From NCBI RefSeq assembly GCF_039529775.1, contig NZ_BAAANL010000005.1, forward strand, positions 310,001 through 374,000: DNA of 64,000 nt, in the 5' to 3' direction. A model generated the notes under the pieces. That model was given only the letters and a program-made list of their open reading frames with translations, was not told the origin of the DNA and did not search any database. Shown here in pieces: positions 15,309 through 23,522 of this stretch; positions within the stretch are counted from its first letter, which is position 1, and the number at the start of each line of letters is the position of its first letter. The position numbers were made by a program, and so were the translations under genes. Origin of the DNA: Myceligenerans crystallogenes (GTDB lineage Bacteria > Actinomycetota > Actinomycetes > Actinomycetales > Cellulomonadaceae).

Positions 15309-17686
15309 CGCCGGGAGCGCAGCGCGGCGTCCACATCCGGGTCGCCGAGCTGGCCGAGCCAGTCGAGCAGGGCCGGGTAGGTGGACGGGTTCCGCGCCAC
15401 GTGCGGCCGCAGGTGCGGCGCCTCCTGCACGATGACGGCGAGGTCCGCGAGCGGCGTGTGCGGGTTCAGGGCGATGTCCGAGGTCCAGCGGGACTGCGCC
15501 GCCGGCGCGTTCAGCTGCGCCGTGGCGCCCAGCGGCTGCATCACGGCGGTGTCCCCGGCGGACTGCTGCCCGCCGAGGCCCTGCATCTCGCGCGCGGTCG
15601 GCTCCTGCGCGACCTGCGCGACCGACGGCTGCTCGCCCGGGTACCCGCGGCGCTCCTGACCCGCGTAGGTCTTGACGGAGTTGGACGAGGAGATCCGCTT
15701 CCGCGGCCGGTCGGGCGTCGGCGTGGCCGGTGTGGACGGCGTCGCCGGCGTCGCCTCGACATCCTGGGCGCGCGGCTCCGGCCCGCGGCCGGCACCCGAG
15801 CCGAGCACCGCGGTCATGTCGCGCGTCTCCTGCGGCGCGTCGTCGATGTCCGACGACGCCGGGCGGGCTGCGTCCGTCCCCTGCTGCGTCGCGGCCGACG
15901 ACGCCGGGCGCACCGCGTCCGTCGGCTGCGACGGCGTGGCCGACGACGGCGGGCGCGTCGCTTCCGTTCCCGGCGACGAGGTACCTGCCGACGACGCGGG
16001 ACCGGCCGCGGCGGGCGACAGCTGACGGTTTTCCCCGGTCGACGAACCGACCTCGTGCGTGCGGTCCGCGTCGGACCCGGCACCGGCGGCCGCCACCCCG
16101 GTGAGTACCGCGGTCGCGCCACCGCCGGCCGGCACCGGGTGGTTGTCGGTGAAGGTCTCGGCGCCGTACACGGCGTCGGCGTCCGTCCCGGTCCGGCCGG
16201 CGGCGACGTCGTCGGACGCCGTCCCGACCTGACCACCCGTCCACCTGCCGCCCGGCGCGTCGGCCTTGCCGCCCTGCGGGAACTGCTGCCGCTCGCGGGC
16301 GGGCTCCGAGGGGAGCTTGGCGGGCACGGCGTCCGAGGCAGGGGCCCAGATCCAGGCCGGGCTGTGGTCGGCCTCGCCGTCGCCGGCGATGCCGGTGGTG
16401 TCGAAGTGCTCGCGGACGGCCTTGGGGACCATGAGCGCCGCCGCGGCGATCCCCGGCAGGCCGAGCGCCATGACCAGGTCCACGATCAGGACGCCCGACT
16501 TCACGCCGGACGCGGCGAAGACCACGACGAGGCCGAGCACCCCGGCGACGCACGCGGCCGCGACGGCCGGGACGTGCCCGGTGGACGCCTCGCGGCTCAG
16601 GGAACGGCGCGCGAACGCCGCGACCCCCGCGATCACCAGGCAGAGGATGAGCCGCAGCAGGGCGACGACGTCGAACCCGTCGCCCACCAGCGTCGCGAGC
16701 CCGCCGGCCGCGCCGCACGCGGCCACCAGGATGAGCACCTCGAAGGACCGGACCGCGGTGCGCACCCAGACGCCGACGTCACCCGGCGTCGTCGTCCCGG
16801 GCTCCTGCCCGGACGCGCCGGCACCCTGGGACTCCCAGAACGGCGAACGACGCACGGCCGGGGCCGCCGCCAGCGCGGCGAGCACGGGGAGCAGCACGAT
16901 GCCGTAGCGCTGGTCGTGGGTGGACTCCAGGCCGCGCAGGCCGCCACCGGCGGTGAAGACGGCGCACACGCTCAGCACGACGCCCAGCGCCAGGAGCACC
17001 AGCCGGGCCGCGCGGTCCCGGCGCCAGGTGCTGTGCACCAGGAGCAGCAGCAGGCCGATCACCAGCACGAAGTTGACCGGCCCACGCAGCATCGCGCCCA
17101 GGTCGCGGTCCGTGAAGAAGGTCTGCACCAGGGAGATGAGCGCACAGACCGCGACGACGCCGCCCGCGGCGATCAGCACGGTGCGCCAGCGGTCGTGGAC
17201 GCGGCCGTCGAGGTCCGCCGGGCCGAGCTCGCTGTCACGCGGGGTCGCCGCCAGCAGGGCGCCCGCGAGCGCCAGGCCGAGGCCCGTCCCCACGCCGGAC
17301 CCGGTGAACAGGTCGAGGACGACGGCGAACAGCCCGGCGAGGACCAGGGGCAGGTTCGCCCACACGCGCCACTTGCGGGTCGACTGCACGGTCCAGGCCA
17401 CGGGCAGCGCCCCGAACCGCGCGAGGTACGGGATGGCGAGGGACGCCAGCGAGAGCGCCGTCGTCAGCACCACCTCGACCCGGCCCGCGCCGCGCGCACC
17501 GCCCATCCAGGGCAGGGCGAGCGCAAGGAACAGCAGGAGCGCGGCCACGACGTCCCGGACGTAGTCGCCGGGGCGGTAGGTCGCGAAGGGCGACGTCGCG
17601 GAGACGGCAGGCGCGCCGGCCTCCGTGCCCTTGCCTGTGCCCGGGGTCTGCTGGTCGTCACGCGCGGGGGCGTGGATATCCGTCAT
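15305..17686 (-). CDS. Multi-span membrane protein with C-terminal leucine-rich-repeat-variant (LRV) domain
   Basis: This 793-residue protein begins with a short polar tail, then about ten hydrophobic helices to residue 420 or so, including VVAALLLFLALALPWMG. A long, disordered Ala/Ser/Thr/Pro-rich linker with repeated 'DA.RPASS' phrases follows (about 430-720). The last 65 residues (WTSDIALNPHTPLADLA ... RPHVARNPSTYPALLDWL) look like the helical LRV repeat seen in many actinobacterial cytoplasmic and membrane proteins. Function is unknown; the LRV end probably binds a partner in the cytoplasm. The stop overlaps the aminotransferase start, suggesting coupling. Confidence 0.75.
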   Translation of the reverse strand: MTDIHAPARDDQQTPGTGKGTEAGAPAVSATSPFATYRPGDYVRDVVAALLLFLALALPWMGGARGAGRVEVVLTTALSLASLAIPYLARFGALPVAWTVQSTRKWRVWANLPLVLAGLFAVVLDLFTGSGVGTGLGLALAGALLAATPRDSELGPADLDGRVHDRWRTVLIAAGGVVAVCALISLVQTFFTDRDLGAMLRGPVNFVLVIGLLLLLVHSTWRRDRAARLVLLALGVVLSVCAVFTAGGGLRGLESTHDQRYGIVLLPVLAALAAAPAVRRSPFWESQGAGASGQEPGTTTPGDVGVWVRTAVRSFEVLILVAACGAAGGLATLVGDGFDVVALLRLILCLVIAGVAAFARRSLSREASTGHVPAVAAACVAGVLGLVVVFAASGVKSGVLIVDLVMALGLPGIAAAALMVPKAVREHFDTTGIAGDGEADHSPAWIWAPASDAVPAKLPSEPARERQQFPQGGKADAPGGRWTGGQVGTASDDVAAGRTGTDADAVYGAETFTDNHPVPAGGGATAVLTGVAAAGAGSDADRTHEVGSSTGENRQLSPAAAGPASSAGTSSPGTEATRPPSSATPSQPTDAVRPASSAATQQGTDAARPASSDIDDAPQETRDMTAVLGSGAGRGPEPRAQDVEATPATPSTPATPTPDRPRKRISSSNSVKTYAGQERRGYPGEQPSVAQVAQEPTAREMQGLGGQQSAGDTAVMQPLGATAQLNAPAAQSRWTSDIALNPHTPLADLAVIVQEAPHLRPHVARNPSTYPALLDWLGQLGDPDVDAALRSRR

Positions 17687-17900
17687 TCACAACTCCTGGT
17701 GTGGTGCTACCCGGCGCGGTACCGCGAGTGAGGCCGCGGACACAGGCGGCGTGTGGGTCCGCCATCGTTTCTACCGGCTCGGCGGGCGGATGTCGTTGCG
17801 AATCGCGGTGTGTTCGGCCACCTGTTCGAGAACCTGCCCACTTGCTTCACATCCACGGCCCGATCGACCGCCCGTCCGGTCCCGGCCCCGCCGGCCGCGG

Positions 17901-18863
17901 TCAGAAGCCCAGGCGCCTCAGTTGCTTGGGGTCGCGTTGCCAGTCCTTGGCGACCTTGACGTGGAGGTCCAGGTAGACGCGGGTGCCCAGGAGGGCCTCG
18001 ATGCCGCGGCGGGCCTCCGTGCCCACCGAGCGGAGGCGCGAGCCGCCGCGGCCGATGACGATCGCCTTCTGCGAGTCGCGCTCCACGAAGAGGTTGACCC
18101 GGACGTCCAGGAGCGGCGGGCGGCCCTTCTGCTCGTCGCCGCTGCCCTCGCGCGGCACGATCTCCTCGACCACCACCGCGAGCGAGTGCGGCAGCTCGTC
18201 GCGCACGCCCTCCAGCGCGGCCTCGCGCACCAGCTCCGCGACCATGACGGCCTCCGGCTCGTCGGTGAGCTCGCCGCCCGGGTAGAGCTCGGGCCCCTCG
18301 GGCAGGTGCGAGACCAGCACGTCGGACAGCTCCCCGACCTGGTACCCGTCCTTCGCCGAGACCGGGACGATGTCCGCCCACTCCCGCTCCACCGCCTTCG
18401 CCAGCTCCTGCACCGCGAGCAGGTGCTCCATCATGACGTCGCGCCCGACGAGGTCCGCCTTGGTCACGACCGCCACCACGGGAATCCCGCGCCGTCCGCG
18501 CATCAGCTCGGCCAGCTGCTGCGCGATGTACCGGTCACCCGGCCCGATCTTCTGGTCCGCGGGCAAGCAGAACGCGATGACGTCCACCTCGCTCAGCGTG
18601 TCCCGCACCAGGTCGTTCAGCCGCTCGCCCAGCAGGGTGCGGGGCCGGTGCAGCCCGGGCGTGTCCACGAGCACGAGCTGCGCGTCCGGCCGGTGCACGA
18701 TCCCGCGGATCGTGTGCCGCGTCGTCTGCGGCCGCGCCGACATGATCGCGACCTTCTCCCCCACCAGCGCGTTCGTCAGCGTGGACTTGCCCACGTTGGG
18801 CCGTCCCACGAGGCAGGCGAACCCGGACCGGTGGTCCGGGATGGTCGGGGTCTGGTCATTCAC
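17901..18863 (-). CDS. era: GTPase Era
   Basis: The GTG at 18863 follows an AGGAGA ribosome site, giving 320 residues, close to the usual 300-330. G-motifs are complete: G1 GRPNVGKST, G2 T in TRHTIRG, G3 DTPG, G4 TKAD and G5 SAKDG. The C-terminal KH domain contains IVIGRGGSRLRSVG. Era binds the 3' end of 16S rRNA and helps 30S assembly. In Micrococcales it normally follows the phoH-ybeY-corC genes directly; here a toxin-antitoxin pair on the other strand lies between. Confidence 0.96.
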   Translation of the reverse strand: MNDQTPTIPDHRSGFACLVGRPNVGKSTLTNALVGEKVAIMSARPQTTRHTIRGIVHRPDAQLVLVDTPGLHRPRTLLGERLNDLVRDTLSEVDVIAFCLPADQKIGPGDRYIAQQLAELMRGRRGIPVVAVVTKADLVGRDVMMEHLLAVQELAKAVEREWADIVPVSAKDGYQVGELSDVLVSHLPEGPELYPGGELTDEPEAVMVAELVREAALEGVRDELPHSLAVVVEEIVPREGSGDEQKGRPPLLDVRVNLFVERDSQKAIVIGRGGSRLRSVGTEARRGIEALLGTRVYLDLHVKVAKDWQRDPKQLRRLGF

Positions 18864-18966
18864 GCGTGGTCTTCTCCTGATGTCCGACGACGCCGGGCGC
18901 GCCGTCGTCCCATTGTCGCCTTGCCACAGGCGAGCATGCCGGGCTCCGGCGTGATGCGCATCACCC

Positions 18967-18996
18967 TTGACCCAGCAAACGGGTGAAGGATTTACT
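18967..18996 (+). promoter_or_regulatory. Promoter of the toxin-antitoxin pair
   Basis: A near-consensus -35 TTGACC (18967-18972) and a -10 TTTACT (18991-18996), 18 bp apart, precede the ATG at 19009. An overlapping TACTAG (18993-18998) is an alternative -10. Such a consensus-like promoter stands out in this GC-rich window. Confidence 0.5.
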
Positions 18997-19008
18997 AGAC
19001 TTCCGAGC

Positions 19009-19380
19009 ATGGAGGAGTGGGACATCCAAGCCACTGACGAGTTCAGGCAGTGGTTCAACACCCTGGACAGGGACACGAAGTTGCAACTCACGGACGCCAT
19101 CGATCTGCTGGCCGAACGTGGTCCGCAGCTGGGACAGCCGCTGGTCGACCGCATCGAGGGGTCACAACTGCACAACATGAAGGAACTCCGGCCAGGGTCG
19201 AAGGGAAACACCGAGATCAGGGCACTCTTCGCCTTCGATCCCTGGCGATCGGCGATCCTGCTGATCGGCGGCGACAAGTCGGGCAAGTGGTCCTCGTGGT
19301 ACCGCATCGCGATACCGCAGGCGGAGCGACTGTTCGCGGAATACTTGAAGGAACGCGGGAAGGACGACAGCGATGAGTAA
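19009..19380 (+). CDS. RelE/HigB-family toxin (phage Gp49-like)
   Basis: I start at the ATG at 19009 (123 residues), just after the promoter; an upstream in-frame extension would overlap the promoter. The protein has the HigB/Gp49 layout: an N-terminal helix pair (ATDEFRQWFNTL), the PLVDRIEG and MKELRPGSKGNTEIRALFAF strands, and a late 'SWYRIAIPQAERLFAEYL' helix. Members of this family cut mRNA on the ribosome. It overlaps the downstream Xre antitoxin gene by 8 bp, giving the toxin-first order of higBA. Base composition is visibly less G/C-biased than the neighbours, consistent with later acquisition. Confidence 0.85.
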   Translation: MEEWDIQATDEFRQWFNTLDRDTKLQLTDAIDLLAERGPQLGQPLVDRIEGSQLHNMKELRPGSKGNTEIRALFAFDPWRSAILLIGGDKSGKWSSWYRIAIPQAERLFAEYLKERGKDDSDE

Positions 19381-19699
19381 CTACACCAAGTGGTCCGAGA
19401 TGCGCGCCGAGGTCGTCAAGGAGTTCGGCGAAGAGGCACTTGCCGACGCTCGCAAGGTGAACCAGGCTTACATCGACGCCTACCGCCTCGCGCAGCGCCG
19501 CAAGGAACTCGGGATGACTCAGCTTGAGGTCGCCCAGGAGATGGGTGTCACCAAGGGCCGTGTGTCCCAGATCGAGCGTGGCGAGGTCTCGACGCTTGCA
19601 GTGATCGCACGGTACGTTGCCGCGCTCGGCGGCACCATTCAGGTCTCCGCCGTCTTCGACGGGAACATCTACCCGCTCAAAGCGACCCGGCCAGCTTGA
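19373..19699 (+). CDS. Xre/HigA-family antitoxin
   Basis: This 108-residue protein has an N-terminal helical region (residues 1-30, probably the toxin contact) and a helix-turn-helix of the Cro/CI type at about residues 38-90: RRKELGMTQLEVAQEMG, VTKGRVSQIERGEVS and the 'VIARYVAALGG' helix. Antitoxins of this class neutralise the toxin and repress the shared promoter. The ATG lies inside the toxin's last codons. The gene ends 21 bp from the convergent corC-like gene. Confidence 0.88.
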   Translation: MSNYTKWSEMRAEVVKEFGEEALADARKVNQAYIDAYRLAQRRKELGMTQLEVAQEMGVTKGRVSQIERGEVSTLAVIARYVAALGGTIQVSAVFDGNIYPLKATRPA

Positions 19700-19720
19700 T
19701 CGCCGACACGGGCGCAGGGA

Positions 19721-21070
19721 TCATGCGCCCTGGTCGTCGGCGGCGCCCCCGTCACCGTTCGAGTTGGCGCCGTCCGCCGGACCCACCCGCCTCACCAGGA
19801 TCGTGGCGAGCTGTTTGCGGCGTCCCTCGACGCGTTCCGCGGTGAGGTGGAGGCCCGAGACCTCGGCCCGGGAGCCCGCGAGGGGGACCTTGCCCAGGGC
19901 CTTGGCCAGGAGGCCGCCCGTGGTGTCGACGTCGTCGTCGTCCAGGCGCAGCTCGAAGAGCTCGCCGAGCTCGTCGACCGGCATGCGGGCCGGGACGCGG
20001 AAGCCGCCGTCGGGGAGCTCCTCGACCTCCGGGACCGGGACGGTGTCGTGCTCGTCGGTGAGCTCGCCGACCAGTTCCTCCAGGAGGTCCTCGATGGTGA
20101 CCAGGCCGGCGATGCCGCCGTACTCGTCGACCACCAGGGCGATGTGGGAGGCCGACGCCTGCATCTCCCGCAGGAGTTCGTCGACCGGCTTGGACTCGGG
20201 GACGAAGACGGCCTCGCGGGCGACCTCCGCCGCGGGTTGCAGGCCCGCGCCCTCGGCGTCGTCGACCGGCCAGTGGACGGCGGCGACGACGTCCTTGAGA
20301 TAGGCGACGCCGACGACGTCGTCGACCGACGTGCCCACGACGGGCACGCGCGAGAAGCCGGACCGCAGGAAGAGGCGCAGCACCTTGCCGAGGGGGGTGC
20401 CGGCCGCGACCGTGATCATGTCCGTGCGCGGCACCATGACCTCGCGCACGATCGTGTCACCGAGCTCGATCGCGGAACGCAGCAGTTCGCGGTCCTCGTC
20501 CTCCAGGTCCTCGGACTCGCCCACGCGGTACGCGACGTCGCGCCGGTCCTCCTCCGGGGCCGGCTGCGGGACGCGCGGGACCGAGAATCGGGTCAGCCAG
20601 GCGACGCCGCGGGAGATCACCGTCAGGGCGGGCGCCAGCGTGAGCAGCACCTCGACCGGGCGGCGGAACGCGACCGCGCGCGGCGAGATCCGCACGAAGA
20701 GCACGCCGACCACCAGGCCGACCGCCAGCACCACGAGCATCGTGACGAGATCCGGCACGAGCGTCCCGAACATCGCGTCCGGGAGCGCCTGGTGCACCAG
20801 CAGCGTCGCGGCGGCGATGGCCACCACCTCGGAGGTGACGCGCACCAGCGCGAACGACGCCACGGTCGCCGTCGGCTCGACCTGCAGCGCCATCGCGGAC
20901 CGCGCGCGGGCGGCGCGGGGCTCGTCCGGTTCGGGGCCGTGCTCGGCCTCGGCGAGGCATTCGGCCAGGCCCGAGCGGGTGACCCGGAGCAGCGCGGCCT
21001 CACCGGCGGACAGGACGCTGGCCAGGACGAAGCCCACGGCGGAGGCGAGGGCGAGAAGGAGGGAGATCAC
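19721..21070 (-). CDS. CorC/HlyC-family hemolysin-like membrane protein (DUF21-CBS)
   Basis: This 449-residue protein has an N-terminal DUF21 membrane domain (about four helices within residues 1-160), a CBS pair (about 200-320, with VMVPRTDMITV and SGFSRVPVVG) and a C-terminal CorC_HlyC domain (about 340-425, VPARMPVDELGELF). Homologues take part in Mg/Co export or envelope homeostasis; transport is not proven for this branch. It sits in the conserved phoH-ybeY-corC-era order, 48 bp after ybeY. Confidence 0.92.
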   Translation of the reverse strand: MISLLLALASAVGFVLASVLSAGEAALLRVTRSGLAECLAEAEHGPEPDEPRAARARSAMALQVEPTATVASFALVRVTSEVVAIAAATLLVHQALPDAMFGTLVPDLVTMLVVLAVGLVVGVLFVRISPRAVAFRRPVEVLLTLAPALTVISRGVAWLTRFSVPRVPQPAPEEDRRDVAYRVGESEDLEDEDRELLRSAIELGDTIVREVMVPRTDMITVAAGTPLGKVLRLFLRSGFSRVPVVGTSVDDVVGVAYLKDVVAAVHWPVDDAEGAGLQPAAEVAREAVFVPESKPVDELLREMQASASHIALVVDEYGGIAGLVTIEDLLEELVGELTDEHDTVPVPEVEELPDGGFRVPARMPVDELGELFELRLDDDDVDTTGGLLAKALGKVPLAGSRAEVSGLHLTAERVEGRRKQLATILVRRVGPADGANSNGDGGAADDQGA

Positions 21071-21118
21071 TGTGGTTCGTCGGTGTCCGTGGGGTCGGGG
21101 GCGGTGGCGGGCGGCCGG

Positions 21119-21571
21119 TCAGCGGTTCGCGAGGAACGTGAGCAGGAGACGGCGCTGCAGCGCGAACATCTCCTTCTCCTCCTCAGGCTCGGCGTGGTCG
21201 TAGCCGAGCAGGTGGAGGATGCCGTGCGTGGTCAGGAGCAGGAGCTCCTCGACCGTGCTGTGCCCGGCGGTACGCGCCTGCTTGACCGCGACGTCCGGGC
21301 ACAGCACGATGTCGCCGAGCGTGCCCGGCGCGAGGTTCTCGCCCTCGCGGCCCGGGCGGAGCTCGTCCATGGGGAAGCTCAGCACGTCCGTCGGGCCGGG
21401 CTCGTCCATCCACTTGACGTGCAGGTCGCTCATGGCGTCGGGCTCGACGAACAGGATCGACAGCTCGGACTGCGGGTGGACGCGCATCTCGTCCAGTACA
21501 TGCCGGCCGAGCGCGGCGAACTCCGCCTCGTCGACCTCGAACCCCGACTCGTTGTTGACCTCGATACTCAC
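21119..21571 (-). CDS. ybeY: Endoribonuclease YbeY (16S rRNA maturation)
   Basis: This 150-residue protein carries the UPF0054 zinc site HGILHLLGYDH near residues 114-124 and the DVLSFPMDE strand. YbeY is a single-strand RNase needed for 3'-end maturation of 16S rRNA and for 70S quality control. It fits the family length (about 150-170). It lies between phoH and the corC-like gene, as in most actinobacteria, with a 94-bp gap after phoH. Confidence 0.95.
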   Translation of the reverse strand: MSIEVNNESGFEVDEAEFAALGRHVLDEMRVHPQSELSILFVEPDAMSDLHVKWMDEPGPTDVLSFPMDELRPGREGENLAPGTLGDIVLCPDVAVKQARTAGHSTVEELLLLTTHGILHLLGYDHAEPEEEKEMFALQRRLLLTFLANR

Positions 21572-21665
21572 GTTGCTGCTTTCTCTGTTGACGGCAGTGC
21601 CGTTCCCACCGCTTCCCCGGGCCCGGCGCCGGGCGGAAGCCCCGGCTCCCGCCCGGCGCCCTTCG

Positions 21666-22721
21666 TCAGCGGCGGCGCGGCTGCCTGTGATCCTGCGGCT
21701 GGCGCCCGGGCCGCCGCCCTTCCGTGACGACGTCCCAGCGCGCGTACGCGTCGATGATGTCGCTCACGAGGCGGTGCCGCACGACGTCGGCCGAGCCGAG
21801 ACGGCAGAACTCGACGTCGTCGACCCCGGCGAGGATGTCCTCGACCACCCGCAGGCCCGACGTCTGGTTGCCCGGCAGGTCGACCTGCGTGGCGTCGCCG
21901 GTGATCACCATCTTCGAGCCGAAGCCGAGGCGCGTCAGGAACATCTTCATCTGCTCGGTGGAGGTGTTCTGCGCCTCGTCGAGCACGATGAACGCGCTGT
22001 TCAGCGAGCGGCCGCGCATGTATGCCAGGGGCGCCACCTCGATGGTGCCCGCCTCGATGAGCTTGGGCACCTGCTCCGGGTCGACCATGTCGTGCAGCGC
22101 GTCGTAGAGCGGGCGCAGGTACGGGTCGATCTTCTCGGTCAGCGATCCCGGGAGGAACCCGAGCCGCTCGCCGGCCTCCACCGCGGGCCGCGTCAGGATG
22201 ATCCGGTTCACCTGCTTGGCCTGCAGGGCCTGGACCGCCTTGGCCATCGCCAGGTACGTCTTGCCCGTACCGGCCGGGCCCAGGCCGAACGTGATCGTGT
22301 TGACGTCGATCGCCTCGACGTACTGCTTCTGACCCGGCGTCTTGGGGCGGATGGTGCGGCCGCGGCTCGACAGGATGTCGAACGTCAGCACGTCCGCCGG
22401 GCGCTGCGCCGAGGCGGCGGTCAGCATCCGGATGGAGCGGGTGACGACGTCGGGCGTGAGCTGCGTCCCGGCCTCGACCACCTGGATCAGCTCGTCGAGC
22501 AGGCGCGAGACCAGCTCGACGTCGCCCGGCGGGCCGGACACGGCGATCTCGTTGCCGCGGGCGTGGACGTCGACGGACGCGAACCCACCCTCGATCGCAC
22601 GCAGCACGGCGTCCTGGCTGCCGAGCAGGGCGACCATCGGGACGTGGGCCGGGACGACGACGCGGTGCTCGGTGGTGCGATGCGATGTGCGGACGGGGGC
22701 GTGCGATGCGGAAGTTGTCAT
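21666..22721 (-). CDS. phoH: PhoH family protein (RNA-binding ATPase)
   Basis: This 351-residue protein has an N-terminal KH-like part (about residues 20-110) and the PhoH ATPase domain. Walker A is FGLGPAGTGKTYLA, the Walker B-type segment is SAFIVLDEAQNTS, and the VITGDATQVDLP and LILTRPAVEAGE-type motifs are present. The role is a putative RNA helicase/ATPase working with YbeY on RNA quality control. No good Shine-Dalgarno is visible before the ATG; a TAGGAT hexamer lies upstream in the leader. Confidence 0.94.
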   Translation of the reverse strand: MTTSASHAPVRTSHRTTEHRVVVPAHVPMVALLGSQDAVLRAIEGGFASVDVHARGNEIAVSGPPGDVELVSRLLDELIQVVEAGTQLTPDVVTRSIRMLTAASAQRPADVLTFDILSSRGRTIRPKTPGQKQYVEAIDVNTITFGLGPAGTGKTYLAMAKAVQALQAKQVNRIILTRPAVEAGERLGFLPGSLTEKIDPYLRPLYDALHDMVDPEQVPKLIEAGTIEVAPLAYMRGRSLNSAFIVLDEAQNTSTEQMKMFLTRLGFGSKMVITGDATQVDLPGNQTSGLRVVEDILAGVDDVEFCRLGSADVVRHRLVSDIIDAYARWDVVTEGRRPGRQPQDHRQPRRR

Positions 22722-22856
22722 GGGCCGGCTGCGAGCCGCTTCGCTCCTTGGTCAAGGGCTGGGTTGACGTTCCCATCCTATCGGCGAAGGGACCGTTCGC
22801 ACCGCTCCTTTTCGGGTTTCTTCCCGGGTTGCTCTCCTGGTCGGGCCGGCGCCGCG

Positions 22857-23237
22857 TCAGAAGCCGCCGAGCTGGGTCCCGGCCAGGACGTGGGCGTGCG
22901 CGTGGAAGATCGTCTGGCCTGCCTTGGGGCCGACGTTCCAGATCAGCCGGTACTGGCCGTCCGCGAGATCCGAGGCGACCTGATCGGCGAGCGCGACGAC
23001 GTCGGCCAGGACCATGGGATCCGATCCGGCCAGCGCGCTCACGTCCGCGTGATGCGCACGGGGCACGACCAGGACGTGGACCGGGGCCTTCGGGTTGATG
23101 TCCTTGAACGCCACCGTGGTCGCCGACTCCGCGACCAGGTCGGCCGGGATCTCGCCCCCGATGATCTTGCAGAACAGGCAGTCCGCGCCGGCGGGGCTCG
23201 CCGTCCCGGCCGTCGTGCTGCTCTCGGTGCTAGCCAT
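22857..23237 (-). CDS. HIT-family nucleotide hydrolase (HinT-like)
   Basis: This 126-residue protein contains CLFCKIIGGEIPA, DINPKAPVHVLVVP and the histidine triad HAHAHVLAG near the C-terminus. These match the HinT/PKCI group, which hydrolyses adenosine phosphoramidates. CxxC at residues 20-23 may bind zinc, as in many HIT proteins. The ATG at 23237 comes from a longer open frame; the conserved region starts about 18 residues in, so a shorter start is possible. Confidence 0.92.
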   Translation of the reverse strand: MASTESSTTAGTASPAGADCLFCKIIGGEIPADLVAESATTVAFKDINPKAPVHVLVVPRAHHADVSALAGSDPMVLADVVALADQVASDLADGQYRLIWNVGPKAGQTIFHAHAHVLAGTQLGGF

Positions 23238-23522
23238 GGCGGCAGGCTACCGGGGGCGGGGTGCCGGCGTCGCCTCGGGCCCGCGGTCCCGCGCCTCCGG
23301 GCGGGGCCACGGGTCATCTCAGTCATTTCTCCGGCGGGTTCCGCACGACTACCATCGGCGGCATAGTCGAAATTGTTACCTCGTCCGAAGTGCCAGACAT
23401 CGGTTTCTGTGGTTGAGTCTGGCGCGTTCGACGGGTGGCCCCAGACCCCCGCAGATCGGACGCCATCACTCCCCGATGCCGTCGCCCTGACCGGCGGCCG
23501 TCCGTAACCCAGGAGGTACAGC

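Noticed and set aside
19001..19720. A mobile element or integrase linked with the toxin-antitoxin pair.
   Set aside because: No integrase, transposase, inverted terminal repeats or duplicated target site is visible around it.
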